Shown: positions 18,586-30,129, numbered from the stretch's first letter. The stretch: 64,000 nucleotides of DNA from Salmonirosea aquatica (GCF_009296315.1 NZ_WHLY01000002.1:6112501-6176500); one strand, 5' to 3'. Notes: generated by a model from the sequence alone, not told the origin. Numbers and translations are program-made.

Positions 18586-19542
18586 TTAGCGAACCGATGC
18601 CCTAAACAGTCGGTCGTTGATGGCCCGGCCCAAATCCCGCTCCGGTAATTTCTCGGCCCAGATCGATCGGATCGGCAATGCATCCAACTGTCTGAGGTAC
18701 CCAAAAAGATGGTGAGCCGCCTCCCGAAGATCGCCGCTTGGCGAAAGCACCAGGCTGTTGGAAAGTCCGTCCAACTCAGGGGAATCCTGGAAGAATAGCC
18801 CTCCCCTGTCAGGAAAAGCCAGCTGGGCAAGTACCTGCTCACGCGACCCCAGATAGAGGGGCTTGCGTGGTGCATAGTGACTTTTGAGCATACCCGGCGC
18901 CTGGGGATTTGAACTGGAATGCAGGGTGGTAGAAACCTCCCCCACCACCGATTCGATCGCTTCTAGGGGTAGTCCCCCCAACCGTAAAACGGTAGGTTTA
19001 CCACCCTCAAAACTCACAATGGTTGATTCAATACCCACCTGACATTCTCCGCCATCCAGAATATAGGGAATGGCTTTGCCTAGTTGTGCAGCCACGTGGG
19101 TGGCGGTAGTCGGACTGATGTACCCAAATGGATTGGCGCTTGGTGCCGCCAAAGGGAAGCCTAGCACTTTTAATAATTCCAGGGTCAGAGGATGATTTGG
19201 AACACGGACGGCTACCGAAGGAAGACCTGACGTCACCAGATCAGCAATTAACGGACCTTTGGGTAGTACCAGGGTGAGTGGTCCGGGCCAGAATGCCTCG
19301 GCCAGACTCCGGGCTTGCCAGGGTAGGTTGAGAATGTAGGGCGCCAAAGATTCCAGTGAATCGGCATGCACGATGAGGGGATCAAAAGTAGGGCGATTTT
19401 TAGTTTCAAAAATGGAAAGCACTGCTCTGTTATCCAGTGCATTGGCTCCCAACCCATAGACCGTTTCGGTTGGAATTGCTACCAACTGCCCTCGACGAAG
19501 CAATTCCGCCGCTTTTTGAACGTTCCTACCGATCAAGCTCAT
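18586..19542 (-). CDS. Threonylcarbamoyl-AMP synthase, Sua5/YwlC type
   Basis: The enzyme makes threonylcarbamoyl-AMP for the t6A37 tRNA modification. The YrdC domain starts with AIPTETVYGLGANA (residues 22-35) and includes SANPFGYISPTTA, and a C-terminal Sua5 domain (about residue 205 on) distinguishes it from short YrdC proteins. The open frame continues to 19626, but a promoter box TACCTTTG (19572-19565, minus strand) falls inside it, and the ATG at 19542 gives MSLIGRNVQKAAELL, the expected N-terminus. It lies 27 bp upstream of the desaturase-type gene on the same strand, so the two may share an mRNA. Confidence 0.9.
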   Translation of the reverse strand: MSLIGRNVQKAAELLRRGQLVAIPTETVYGLGANALDNRAVLSIFETKNRPTFDPLIVHADSLESLAPYILNLPWQARSLAEAFWPGPLTLVLPKGPLIADLVTSGLPSVAVRVPNHPLTLELLKVLGFPLAAPSANPFGYISPTTATHVAAQLGKAIPYILDGGECQVGIESTIVSFEGGKPTVLRLGGLPLEAIESVVGEVSTTLHSSSNPQAPGMLKSHYAPRKPLYLGSREQVLAQLAFPDRGGLFFQDSPELDGLSNSLVLSPSGDLREAAHHLFGYLRQLDALPIRSIWAEKLPERDLGRAINDRLFRASVR

Positions 19543-19564
19543 GCGTCTCTTAAAGATTTTTTTA

Positions 19565-19572
19565 CAAAGGTA
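19565..19572 (-). promoter_or_regulatory. -7 box of the Sua5-type gene
   Basis: Minus-strand TACCTTTG matches TAnnTTTG, 22 nt before the ATG at 19542. Confidence 0.5.
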
Positions 19573-19746
19573 CACGTTGGAACCGACATGTAATCCGCAA
19601 GTGCCGGGTACGTAGGTCATTTTCACTTCCTATCCCGGATGATTTCTTAATTTATTTTATTTAATCCCGCCTGCATTAGTAGGAAACTCCCGGGCCTGCC
19701 TTATATTCGTTGATCACAACAAATCCAGTATTCAACTCTCAAGCTT

Positions 19747-21492
19747 ATGAGTTTTCAAATCAAAAAAGCACCTACCGAATTCGATGTATGCATTATCGGA
19801 TCGGGTGCGGGCGGTGGCATGGCCGCTTACCAGCTGGCCAAAGCGGGTGCTAAGGTAGCCCTTTTGGAAGCAGGAGGGTACTTTGATCCAGCCGATCCAA
19901 AGTATATCACTCAGCTCAAATGGCCCTACGAGTCGCCTCGCCGAGGTGCTAGTACCCAGTTCCGTAACTTTGGCGATTTCGATGCGGCCTGGGGTGGATG
20001 GGAAATTGCAGGAGAACCGTACACCCGCAACCGGGGTACCGAATTCGACTGGTTCAGGTCCCGGATGCTGGGCGGCCGCACCAACCACTGGGGGCGGATT
20101 TCCCTACGATTTGGCCCCAACGATTTTCGCCGTAAAAGCATTGATGGTCTTGGCGAAGACTGGCCGATTGACTATAATACCGTAAGCCCTTATTACGATA
20201 AGGTGGACAAACTCATTGGCGTCTTTGGCGAAAAAGCAAATCTACCCAACGACCCCGATAGCATTTTCCTGCCTGCTCCCAAACTACGTCTTCACGAGCA
20301 TATGATTAAGAAAGCAGGTACGAGTGTCGGGGTACCTGTCATTCCCTCCCGGCTTTCTATTCTCACAAAACCCGTCAACGACGAGCGTGGCTCCTGTTTC
20401 TATTGCAGCCAGTGCAACCGGGGATGTCAGGCCTATGCTGACTTTTCGGCCTCATCGGTACTGGTAATTCCTGCCGTTAAAACCGGCAATGTCACCCTGA
20501 TTACCGACGCAATGGCCCGTGAGGTACTTACCGATCCGGGTACTGGCCTGGCCACCGGAGTATCCTACGTAGACCGGCAAAAACTGACCGAACATACCAT
20601 CAAGGCCAAAATTGTCGTGTTGGCCGCCAGTGCCTGCGAATCCGCACGTTTGCTTTTGAATTCCAAATCGAATCGTTTTCAGAATGGCCTGGCTAATTCC
20701 AGTGGAGTGGTTGGAAAATATCTGCACGATTCAACCGGAGCTTCCCGCAGTGCTTTTATGCCTAGCCTTATGGATCGTAAACGGTATAATGAAGACGGCG
20801 TAGGTGGCGCGCACATTTACTCGCCCTGGTGGCTCGATAACAAAAAACTGGATTTCCCACGGGGGTACCATATCGAGTACGGCGGAGGTATGGGTATGCC
20901 AGGGTACGGCTTTGGCTGGGGAATGGAAAATACCAATGGAAAATATCCCGGACCCGACGGCAAAATGAAACCGGCCGGTGGCTATGGGGCTTCCCTGAAA
21001 GACGATTACCGCCGTTTTTATGGTGCCAATATTGGCATGTCGGGCCGCGGTGAGGCCGTTGCTTCGGAAGATAATTATTGCGAGATCGACCCCAGGGCAG
21101 TTGATAAATTCGGTATCCCCGTACTGCGATTCAACTACAAGTGGTCGGATTATGAGATCAAGCAAGCCAAGCACATGCAGGATACCTTTGAAGAAATCAT
21201 TCATGCCCTGGGCGGTATCCCGAATGGTACCAAACCTGGTGCTGATAGCAATTATGGATTGGCCGCACCCGGACGGATCATCCACGAGGTAGGTACCGTG
21301 CGGATGGGTAACGACCCAAAAACCTCGGCCCTGAACAAATATTCGCAGGCCCATGATGCCAAAAATGTGTTCGTGGTGGATGGAGGAGCTTTTGTTTCCC
21401 AGGCCGACAAGAACCCTACCTGGACCATTTTGGCTCTCTCGTGGCGCGCCTCGGATTACATCATCGATCAGGTCAAGCAAAAAAATCTTTAA
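19747..21492 (+). CDS. GMC family oxidoreductase
   Basis: A 581-residue FAD flavoprotein of the glucose-methanol-choline group. The dinucleotide-binding GSGAGGG is at residues 18-24, a Cys-rich segment (CFYCSQCNRGC) sits in the middle, and the C-terminal catalytic part contains HEVGTVRMG and VVDGG followed by NPTWTILAL. It probably oxidises a sugar or alcohol. The next gene, 11 bp downstream, is a gluconate 2-dehydrogenase subunit 3 homologue, its usual partner. No signal peptide is visible on this subunit, so it may be co-exported with the small subunit. Confidence 0.9.
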   Translation: MSFQIKKAPTEFDVCIIGSGAGGGMAAYQLAKAGAKVALLEAGGYFDPADPKYITQLKWPYESPRRGASTQFRNFGDFDAAWGGWEIAGEPYTRNRGTEFDWFRSRMLGGRTNHWGRISLRFGPNDFRRKSIDGLGEDWPIDYNTVSPYYDKVDKLIGVFGEKANLPNDPDSIFLPAPKLRLHEHMIKKAGTSVGVPVIPSRLSILTKPVNDERGSCFYCSQCNRGCQAYADFSASSVLVIPAVKTGNVTLITDAMAREVLTDPGTGLATGVSYVDRQKLTEHTIKAKIVVLAASACESARLLLNSKSNRFQNGLANSSGVVGKYLHDSTGASRSAFMPSLMDRKRYNEDGVGGAHIYSPWWLDNKKLDFPRGYHIEYGGGMGMPGYGFGWGMENTNGKYPGPDGKMKPAGGYGASLKDDYRRFYGANIGMSGRGEAVASEDNYCEIDPRAVDKFGIPVLRFNYKWSDYEIKQAKHMQDTFEEIIHALGGIPNGTKPGADSNYGLAAPGRIIHEVGTVRMGNDPKTSALNKYSQAHDAKNVFVVDGGAFVSQADKNPTWTILALSWRASDYIIDQVKQKNL

Positions 21493-21503
21493 CATCCCAT
21501 CTT

Positions 21504-22133
21504 ATGAAACGCAGAGACACGCTCAAAGCGATCACCTTAAGTTCTTTCGGCATTGCTGCCGTCAATCCCCAGGAACTTCTCGCCGAACGGCGCGAAATGG
21601 AACTGGCCATGGCCGCCGAAGACCCTAAAGTCGTCGGTTTTGGCCGCACGGAAGAAGAGGCCGCCTACGATGCCCGGCTGATGAAGGAAAAGTACTTCAC
21701 CGACGCCGAACTGGCTACCCTGGCGGTATTGTCTGATATCATCATTCCGGCCGATAAGAACTCGGGAAGCGCCTCCCAGTCGGGGGTACCTCAATTCATT
21801 GAGTTCATGGTCAAAGACCAGCCCAACTGGCAGACTCCCTTCCGGGGTGGATTGGCCTGGCTGGATCAGGAATCGCGGAAGCGATTTGGGAAGATTTTCA
21901 CGGCCATCACAGCTGATCAACGACTAAAAATCGTAGACGACATCGCTTATCCCGAACTCGCCAAACCCGAAATGAGTCAGGGAGTGGCTTTTTTCAATAC
22001 CATGCGCAATTTTACAGCGACCGGCTTTTTTTCCAGCGAAATGGGAATTAAAGATATAGGTTACATGGGAAATCGTCCTAATGTTTGGGATGGTGTGCCC
22101 GCCGATGTATTAAAAAAGTACGGCTTTAGCTAG
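21504..22133 (+). CDS. Gluconate 2-dehydrogenase subunit 3 family protein
   Basis: This 209-residue small subunit opens MKRRDTLKAITLSSFG, a twin-arginine-like signal, and contains the family segment LATLAVLSDIIIPADKNSGSAS. The partner GMC flavoprotein lies 11 bp upstream, so the two should form a dehydrogenase whose export is driven by this subunit's signal. The longer frame starting at 21441 lies inside the upstream gene and is not used. A cytochrome subunit is absent from the operon. Confidence 0.88.
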   Translation: MKRRDTLKAITLSSFGIAAVNPQELLAERREMELAMAAEDPKVVGFGRTEEEAAYDARLMKEKYFTDAELATLAVLSDIIIPADKNSGSASQSGVPQFIEFMVKDQPNWQTPFRGGLAWLDQESRKRFGKIFTAITADQRLKIVDDIAYPELAKPEMSQGVAFFNTMRNFTATGFFSSEMGIKDIGYMGNRPNVWDGVPADVLKKYGFS

Positions 22134-22169
22134 GGCCGGATCATCGTGTAAGCATTGGAAAATAATCTG

Positions 22170-22200
22170 AAAGCGAGGGCCTTAAAGTCCTCGCTTTTTT
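22170..22200 (+). terminator. Rho-independent terminator after the GMC dehydrogenase operon
   Basis: AAAGCGAGGGC (22170-22180) pairs with 22187-22197, with one G-T pair and a 6-nt loop, and the right side runs into TTTTTT. Confidence 0.85.
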
Positions 22201-22233
22201 GCTTCTTTTGTAAAATACCCAGTATTATTCCGT

Positions 22234-23664
22234 ATGAAAGGGCGCCAGGCGTTGTATAGGTTTGTCGGTTTGAGCGTATTGATTGGTTGGAACTGCATTT
22301 GGACCACGGTTGTCCAGGCCCAATGTCCCAATACCATTCCCAATGTATCAGAATACGGCACGGGCTCTTACTCGGTGAAGCAGGTAGGTAGCACCTGCCT
22401 ACCTTATACTGTCAATGTAGCCAATACCCTGCCTGGATCGACCCATGTACGTACCCTATTTGATTACCGCGGCGGTCCGATCAGTGCCGATAGCCTGAAA
22501 ACCGATACACTGCATACCTACACTCGTCCGGGGAAGTACACCATTGTGCAATTTTCAGAAAAAGACGGCCGTCAGCTGATTGCCTGTCCCGACGTGTATG
22601 TGTACGACACTCTGCCACCCGCTGTTCGTATGGTACCTTGCGGGGACGCCCGGGTCAAATTAATTTTCGAGAGTCTCCCCCGGTATGATTCACACTGGAT
22701 TGCGTGGGGCGATGGAAACGTTCAGGAGATTTCCACCTATGCCAAGTCCGCTAACCACACCTATGATACCCCTCCGCCGCATACGATTACGGTCTGGGGT
22801 ACCGTAAATCCGGGTCTATGCCGGAGCCGGGACCAGCTGCTCGTATTCGATCCCGCTCAGAACCTGCCGCCGCCTTCCATCAAATCCTTCACCCCCCCGG
22901 ATGCATCCACCACCGAATTAGTGATTGATAATCCCTCCAAAAGTGAACTGGTTTTGCTAAAAAAGCGGGAAATGGGAATTTGGGAAAGCACGGGACGCAT
23001 CGTAACGCAGATACAGGAAACCCTCCAGGTACCTATGGACTCACTAAGCCTGCTGTGTTTCCGGCTGCAACCCACCGACACCTGCCTGGTGGTAAGTCAG
23101 CAGTCCGATGCAGTATGCTCGGCCACCCTACAAATCACAAGCTCAGATCAAGCCCATACCTTATCCTGGCGTACCCTCGAGGTACCCCCACAGGCTAAGG
23201 TCACTATTCTAAAGGATGCGGTGTACTGGCAGGATATCAGCGCATTGGGAGCCATGGGTGACCTGATTGATCCAGATTTGAGTTGCGGTCGGGACCATTG
23301 CTATCAACTTACTATTGCCAGCCCTGGGTACTTGTTTTCATCCCAGGTGCTTTGTCGCCGCTCGCCGGCTGCTCTTTGCGGACCTACCCTATCGCTTTTT
23401 GTTCCTGATGCTTTTTCACCCAATGGCGATGGAATGAATGATTTTTTTGAGATCAAGGGGGATGCCTTTACTTTCTTCGAGCTATCTATATTCAGTCCCT
23501 GGGGTACAGTACTTTTCCACTCCACCGAGCAGCATAGTTCCTGGGACGGAAAATTCCAGGACCACTGGGTTGCTCCGGGCACCTACCTCTACAGCCTTAC
23601 CGTAGAGAGTTCCGGCTTGGGGCAACGGCACACGCGACGAGGTTCCGTGCTGGTATTAAAATAA
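22234..23664 (+). CDS. Secreted protein with gliding-motility (CHU_C) C-terminal domain, T9SS type B cargo
   Basis: The 476-residue protein has a Sec signal peptide ending near VQAQC, a middle with PKD-like repeats (TYTRPGKYTIVQF and NHTYDTPPPHTITVWG), and a C-terminal CHU_C domain: VPDAFSPNGDGMNDFF, then WGTVLFHS, WDGKFQ and APGTYLYSLTV. That domain directs secretion through the type IX system. No enzyme domain is seen; it is probably a surface or adhesion protein. It is flanked by strong terminators on both sides, so it is monocistronic. Confidence 0.87.
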   Translation: MKGRQALYRFVGLSVLIGWNCIWTTVVQAQCPNTIPNVSEYGTGSYSVKQVGSTCLPYTVNVANTLPGSTHVRTLFDYRGGPISADSLKTDTLHTYTRPGKYTIVQFSEKDGRQLIACPDVYVYDTLPPAVRMVPCGDARVKLIFESLPRYDSHWIAWGDGNVQEISTYAKSANHTYDTPPPHTITVWGTVNPGLCRSRDQLLVFDPAQNLPPPSIKSFTPPDASTTELVIDNPSKSELVLLKKREMGIWESTGRIVTQIQETLQVPMDSLSLLCFRLQPTDTCLVVSQQSDAVCSATLQITSSDQAHTLSWRTLEVPPQAKVTILKDAVYWQDISALGAMGDLIDPDLSCGRDHCYQLTIASPGYLFSSQVLCRRSPAALCGPTLSLFVPDAFSPNGDGMNDFFEIKGDAFTFFELSIFSPWGTVLFHSTEQHSSWDGKFQDHWVAPGTYLYSLTVESSGLGQRHTRRGSVLVLK

Positions 23665-23697
23665 GAAACGCCTCCCAAAAATGGGAGGCGTTTCTTA
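23662..23697. terminator. Bidirectional terminator after the CHU_C gene
   Basis: Arms 23662-23677 and 23682-23697 form a perfect 16-bp stem with an AAAA loop, between two convergent genes. Confidence 0.88.
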
Positions 23698-23724
23698 GGA
23701 TTAGCGATTTAACCCTCACCAAAA

Positions 23725-25392
<1,668 letters not shown>

Positions 25393-25468
25393 CAAAATAA
25401 TTTGGTGAGAATTAAGCGGTTGGTCCCTGATTCTCAACTCGCTGATCGGTTAGGAAAAGCATGTACAC

Positions 25469-25497
25469 AAAAAAGGCCAACTCAGTTGGCCTTTTTT
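25469..25497. terminator. Terminator after the beta-propeller gene
   Basis: A 13-bp perfect stem (25469-25481 with 25485-25497) and a TCA loop, with A and T runs at both ends, just beyond the minus-strand stop at 25522. Confidence 0.85.
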
Positions 25498-25521
25498 CAA
25501 ACTAGAAATAAGTTGCACAAA

Positions 25522-26796
25522 TCAGGGAACTACGCGAATCGTGTGAGCACCGCGCTCGACACTGATTCTACCCATTTGCTTCGTCAGGGATGGAGTTGCC
25601 CCCTTCGTCACCGTCCAGAACTCGATGCCGCCCGTGCGACGTCCGTAATCCAGGTACTCATAGACCGCCACGGCGAGATTGGAACCATCCTTATCAAAGG
25701 CAACACTTTGTGGGAGAATTCCGGGGAAGGGATAATCCGCCACTTTGGTGAGGGTACCTCCGGCCAGAGTGTACAGGCTCAATGAACTTCCTTTGTCAGC
25801 ACCTTCCTTGTCCCAGGGTTGAGCGCTATTGCCCGCATTGACGGCCACTACCATGCTGCCGTCGGGACTGATGGCGAATGCACCGGGATTGGTACCCACG
25901 GGAGTCGTTGCCGTGACTTTATGCTCACCCGAGCCGTCCAGCGAAAACTCAACGACATGCAGGTCACCATTGGCAGTAGCTTTGCCCATGGCTCCTTTAG
26001 TATCCATCACATAATAGTATTTGCCATCCTCCGAGAACTTGCCCGATGTAGGGGTGTCACCTACCTTGAAAGGCTTGCCCACCATTTCGATGTTTTTGAG
26101 CTTGCCACCTTCCCGGATGATTTTGTACAATGCCAGTTCTTTGGTCGATTCCAGCGTGACCGCCAGGTAATTGCCCGTAGGATGCCAGGTGAGGTCAATA
26201 ATGCGATTGGTGCTGTCCAGAGTAGAGGGCAGGTAGAGCGCACGGGTAGGTTTACCCGTGTCGTCCGTTTCATAAAACACCAGCTCTTTGCCAGGAACAC
26301 TCGTGGAGATCATCAACTCGTTCTTGTACACGTCGATCGAGGTGGGGTTTTTACCAACCGGGAATTGAAACTTCACCTTTGGATTGGCAAAATTCACAAT
26401 GTCCACCACATACAGTCGCTGTCCGTCAGGAAATCCTGATACTACGTCAGGGTATTCGTTCACAGTTTCGGCGGGGGCACTGCGGGTATCCAGCACAAAC
26501 GCCAGGCCGCCGGTTTTGGGAACCGCCATACTTTTGGTATAGGTCAAAGTGGAGTTCGGTACGCTGATTTCACCCACGCTACTCCCGCCCCGAACCAGGG
26601 GAAACTTAATGGAAGTCAGTTTGTCTTTAATGGTGTTGTCACGAAGAAGTTTGCCATCCACCAGGGCGGAAGCCGCCATATCGGCATCGGAAATAGCGAC
26701 CATCCCTCGGGCATTAAACGTTACGGAAGGCGTCTGGGCGTGGGCAGAAAATGCTCCCAAGGTGGCCAGTCCGGCAAACAGAAATAATTTTTTCAT
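25522..26796 (-). CDS. Secreted beta-propeller protein of unknown function
   Basis: The 424-residue protein starts with a Sec signal peptide (ending near AHAQT). The rest repeats blades of the type 'AISPDGSMVVAVN', 'FSEDGKYYYVMDT' and 'WHPTGNYLAVTLE', as in YVTN/lactonase-like propellers. No catalytic residues are recognisable, so a binding or scaffolding role in the periplasm or outside is as likely as lactonase activity. It is bounded by hairpins on both sides. Confidence 0.75.
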   Translation of the reverse strand: MKKLFLFAGLATLGAFSAHAQTPSVTFNARGMVAISDADMAASALVDGKLLRDNTIKDKLTSIKFPLVRGGSSVGEISVPNSTLTYTKSMAVPKTGGLAFVLDTRSAPAETVNEYPDVVSGFPDGQRLYVVDIVNFANPKVKFQFPVGKNPTSIDVYKNELMISTSVPGKELVFYETDDTGKPTRALYLPSTLDSTNRIIDLTWHPTGNYLAVTLESTKELALYKIIREGGKLKNIEMVGKPFKVGDTPTSGKFSEDGKYYYVMDTKGAMGKATANGDLHVVEFSLDGSGEHKVTATTPVGTNPGAFAISPDGSMVVAVNAGNSAQPWDKEGADKGSSLSLYTLAGGTLTKVADYPFPGILPQSVAFDKDGSNLAVAVYEYLDYGRRTGGIEFWTVTKGATPSLTKQMGRISVERGAHTIRVVP

Positions 26797-26865
26797 TCTA
26801 GGGTAAAAGGTTTTAGTGATTAATGGTACTCAGTTAAGTTTTTTTTGTAATAACCTATCCAAAAG

Positions 26866-26899
26866 AAACCTTGTGACCGAAAAAACGACCACAAGGTTT
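26866..26899. terminator. Hairpin downstream of the S9 peptidase gene
   Basis: AAACCTTGTG (26866-26875) pairs with 26890-26899 around a 14-nt loop containing a TTTTTT run on the minus strand. It probably terminates the peptidase transcript, although the T tract after the stem is short. Confidence 0.55.
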
Positions 26900-26944
26900 A
26901 CATTCTTATCTGCAATTTAGCAATTTTTCATTTTAAAGCCAAAG

Positions 26945-29752
26945 TTAATCGTACTTCATATCCCACCGTTGTTTCTCGATCACGGTTCTACCCTCGCTCA
27001 TCCAGGAAGGCATCGGCGCATTTTTGAGGTAGTGGTCAAAAAACTGGTACATTCTGATACTGAGGTCTTTCATATTGGGCCGCTTGGTCAGATTATGGTC
27101 TTCATCGTTGTAGACCAGCATCCAAACGGGCTTGTTCAGGCGGCGCAACGCGGTAAAAAATTCGATGCCCTGGTACCAGGGTACCGACCCATCGGCGTCG
27201 TTGTGCATCAACAGCACCGGAGTTTCCACCCGATCGGCATAGAAGAGCGGTGAGTTTTCGATGTAGTATAGGGGTTTCTCCCAAAGGGTACCCCCAATCC
27301 GGCTTTGGGTTTTCTCATACTGAAACATCCGGCTTAGCCCGGTACCCCAGCGGATTCCTCCGTAGGCGCTGGTCATGTTGGCCACGATGGCACCCGCCAT
27401 GGCGGCTTTGAACAGGTTGGTTTGGGTAATCAGGTAGGCGGTTTGGTAGCCTCCCCAGCTCTGGCCCTGAATCCCGATGTTTTTCCGATCGACAAAGCCC
27501 CGATCCACTAGATCGAGCACGCCCGATACAATACAGTCGTAGGCATTTTTGCCTGGGGTACCCCCGCCGTATACGATATCGGGCACAAACACCAGGTACC
27601 CGTTGGAAACACAGTAGGGAATGTTAATCGTAGAGCGGCTGGGTGCCGGTGCCCGGAAGGCATGCAGCGAACTGGCGTTTCGCTCGTAGTAGTACACCAG
27701 CATGGGGTACTTTTTATTCGGGTCAAAGTTTTCAGGCTTGAAGAGTAAACCTTCCAACGTGACTCCCTGACTGGAAACCCACGAAACCAGTTCTGAGGTA
27801 CCCCACAGGATTCCATCGGTTTGTGCAGCCAGGTTGGTCAGTTTCTGAGGCTGTTTCCAGTCTTTTACGTAGTAGAGCTCATTGGGATGGGCATAATTAC
27901 CTTTTTGAAATACGTACACCTCTGCTTTTTTGGCCTTCGCTACCGAATTGGGTAAGTAGCTGTAGGCTTCCTTTATGATGACGGTTGGGTCAGCGCCCGA
28001 TTTCCAGCTCAGAATTCCTGTCTCCTTGTCTTTTTCCCAAAGCCCATGCAACAGATTGCTGGCCGAAGGATCAATGAAATCAGCATCCTCAAGTACCTTC
28101 AGGTACCTCAGCTGCACTTTTTCCCGGCGTCCGTAGCCGTTGGTCACGTTCAAGGGCTTATCCTGTCCGGTCGGGTCCAGCCGCCAGAGATCATAGCGGT
28201 CGTATACCAAAAGGTACCGGTCATCCGGTGTCCAGCCGGCCAGTCCATAGGAGTTGGGCGTGTCGGGTGTATCGTGTTCTTCGTCGTAGAAAGCCACGTT
28301 GAGTTCTTTGGTCAGGTTTCGCAGCGTGGTCATTTTACGGTCATAGGCCTTCCACAGAGTATCACGTTCATCGAACCACACCACATATTTCCCCGTCGGC
28401 GACATTTCCGACCTACCCAGTACGTCCTGCGCGACCAGGGAATTCTGGCCCGTAAGGGCGTTGATTACGTACAGATCCGTATGTCCTGGCTCCCACGAAC
28501 TCATTTTCTGGTAGGTAGTGTTTGATTTCGCCAGCAGGTAGGTGTTATTCAATTTGAAGTTTATATCCACATCATCCAGGATCTCGCTACCCAGTTGGAT
28601 CACCTTTTTGGAATTCACCTCATATACCGCCCAATAGTTTTTTTCCAGCATTTCCTTCCGTTGCTTATCCTGCATGGGCTGTAGCCGCTTATCGTTCCAG
28701 GTCCATACATCTACCCGCGAAAGCTCGTCATCAAGCATTGTGGTATCCTTTAAGGAAGGGTTTGCCAACGGAGCCGCCCCAAAATACAAGCGACTTCCGT
28801 CATCCGAAAACCGAGGTTTCCTGTATTCGGATGGCGTGTAGTACGTAGGCAGCGCCTTGGTGGTCGAATCGGCTACCAGTACATTGTTCTTTTTAGAAAA
28901 GTCTCGCAGAAAAAGAGAAAAGCTTTTGACCTCGGCCTTGGCACTATCCAGTGAACTCATCCAGGCGCCCTGCCCTCCCGGCTTATCGAGGGTCAAATTG
29001 GTATAGACCTCTACCACCGAGCTAGAATCCAGTGCTTCAGTTGCTTTGGTGCGGACCGTAAAGGCATAGACCCCACGGACGATGGTAGTGTCCCGTAGCC
29101 ATTCGCGGGCCAACAGGATCCGATTCCCCTGGTCCGAAATCGCGTAGTCGCCTACATTTTCGAACAGGAATGTCTCGGTCCCATCCATATTCTGAACGGT
29201 GAGCAGGTCGCCTTTCAGCTTTTTCGGCTTTTTCGGCTTGGCGGCTTTTTGGGTGGTATCTTTTTTTGCCTCTTCCTTTTTCGTAAGGAAAGCGAGCCAA
29301 TTGCCGCCATCCTCTCCTACTTTGAAGGAAGCCACATTGGCGTATGATCGCTGCTGTCCATCGGCAAGTTTCACCACGATCAAACTATCTTTGGGCATTT
29401 TGTCGGGTTTCAACTTCTGCTTTTTGGCTACCCGCATCGCTTCCAGGGCGGGTTTGATTTTGGCAATCAGATACGTACCATCTGCCGAAAATTGTGCTCC
29501 GTAGCCACGGGAAAAATTCAGTCGGCGCCCGGTAGCGGGTGCTTCCACCACAAGTTCTCCATCGCCTTCCTGCGGGTTGATTTCGTAGGCTACCCATTGT
29601 CCGTCGTTCGACAAAATGGTTTTTTGCACGCTTTTCCATGCATCATAATCCTGCGCCGTCAGGGGTCGCTTGGTAGTTTGCGAGCATGCGGGAGGCAGGC
29701 TTATTAATAAAATGCAAAAAGTTATAAAAATGTGTCTCATTAGGCCTCTCAT
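26945..29752 (-). CDS. S9 family prolyl-oligopeptidase-like serine peptidase
   Basis: The 935-residue protein has a signal peptide (LISLPPACSQ; the Cys could also make it a lipoprotein), a long beta-propeller region and a C-terminal alpha/beta hydrolase. The nucleophile is in GQSWGG, the acid in HNDADGSVPW and the His in DEDHNL, so the S9 triad is complete. It should cleave short peptides in the periplasm or at the surface. A second in-frame ATG at 29740 is equally good as start. A 40-residue Lys/Glu-rich insert (KKEEAKKDTTQKAAK) interrupts the propeller. Confidence 0.88.
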   Translation of the reverse strand: MRGLMRHIFITFCILLISLPPACSQTTKRPLTAQDYDAWKSVQKTILSNDGQWVAYEINPQEGDGELVVEAPATGRRLNFSRGYGAQFSADGTYLIAKIKPALEAMRVAKKQKLKPDKMPKDSLIVVKLADGQQRSYANVASFKVGEDGGNWLAFLTKKEEAKKDTTQKAAKPKKPKKLKGDLLTVQNMDGTETFLFENVGDYAISDQGNRILLAREWLRDTTIVRGVYAFTVRTKATEALDSSSVVEVYTNLTLDKPGGQGAWMSSLDSAKAEVKSFSLFLRDFSKKNNVLVADSTTKALPTYYTPSEYRKPRFSDDGSRLYFGAAPLANPSLKDTTMLDDELSRVDVWTWNDKRLQPMQDKQRKEMLEKNYWAVYEVNSKKVIQLGSEILDDVDINFKLNNTYLLAKSNTTYQKMSSWEPGHTDLYVINALTGQNSLVAQDVLGRSEMSPTGKYVVWFDERDTLWKAYDRKMTTLRNLTKELNVAFYDEEHDTPDTPNSYGLAGWTPDDRYLLVYDRYDLWRLDPTGQDKPLNVTNGYGRREKVQLRYLKVLEDADFIDPSASNLLHGLWEKDKETGILSWKSGADPTVIIKEAYSYLPNSVAKAKKAEVYVFQKGNYAHPNELYYVKDWKQPQKLTNLAAQTDGILWGTSELVSWVSSQGVTLEGLLFKPENFDPNKKYPMLVYYYERNASSLHAFRAPAPSRSTINIPYCVSNGYLVFVPDIVYGGGTPGKNAYDCIVSGVLDLVDRGFVDRKNIGIQGQSWGGYQTAYLITQTNLFKAAMAGAIVANMTSAYGGIRWGTGLSRMFQYEKTQSRIGGTLWEKPLYYIENSPLFYADRVETPVLLMHNDADGSVPWYQGIEFFTALRRLNKPVWMLVYNDEDHNLTKRPNMKDLSIRMYQFFDHYLKNAPMPSWMSEGRTVIEKQRWDMKYD

Positions 29753-29779
29753 GGGTTGGTTGGAAGCTAAAAATAAAAA

Positions 29780-29807
29780 AACCCCACTAACTTCCGTCAG
29801 TGGGGTT
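29780..29807 (-). terminator. rpsT terminator
   Basis: AACCCCACT (29780-29788) pairs with 29799-29807. On the minus strand the stem is followed by TTTTTT, 23 nt past the rpsT stop. Confidence 0.82.
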
Positions 29808-29829
29808 CCAAAATTTTGCAGTAAAATTC

Positions 29830-30090
29830 TTAGGCAGCAGCCAGCGATTTCACGTATTTGGCCAATTTCGATTTCTGATTGTTGGCTTTGTTCTTATGAA
29901 TGACGTTTTTCTTGGCTAAACGATCCAACATGGATGATACGGTCTTGTAAACGGCAACCGCAGCGGCCTGATCGGTGGTGCTGCGCAATTTGCGGATGTA
30001 GGTACGCGTAGTTTTGTGCTGGTAGCGGTTTCTCAAACGCTTGGTTTCGTTGGCACGAATTCTCTTTAATGCTGATTTATGATTTGCCAT
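29830..30090 (-). CDS. rpsT: 30S ribosomal protein S20
   Basis: The 86-residue basic protein starts [21 protein letters not shown], the standard S20 opening, and has the expected helical hairpin composition. The open frame extends 14 codons upstream to 30132, but a complete promoter (-33 TTG, 20 nt, -7 TACTTTTG at 30137-30130) overlaps that extension, which fixes the start at 30090. It is monocistronic, with its own terminator. Confidence 0.96.
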   Translation of the reverse strand: MANHKSALKRIRANETKRLRNRYQHKTTRTYIRKLRSTTDQAAAVAVYKTVSSMLDRLAKKNVIHKNKANNQKSKLAKYVKSLAAA

Positions 30091-30129
30091 TGGATACTGA
30101 TAATGTTTTTCTAATCCTGAAAAGGTCTG

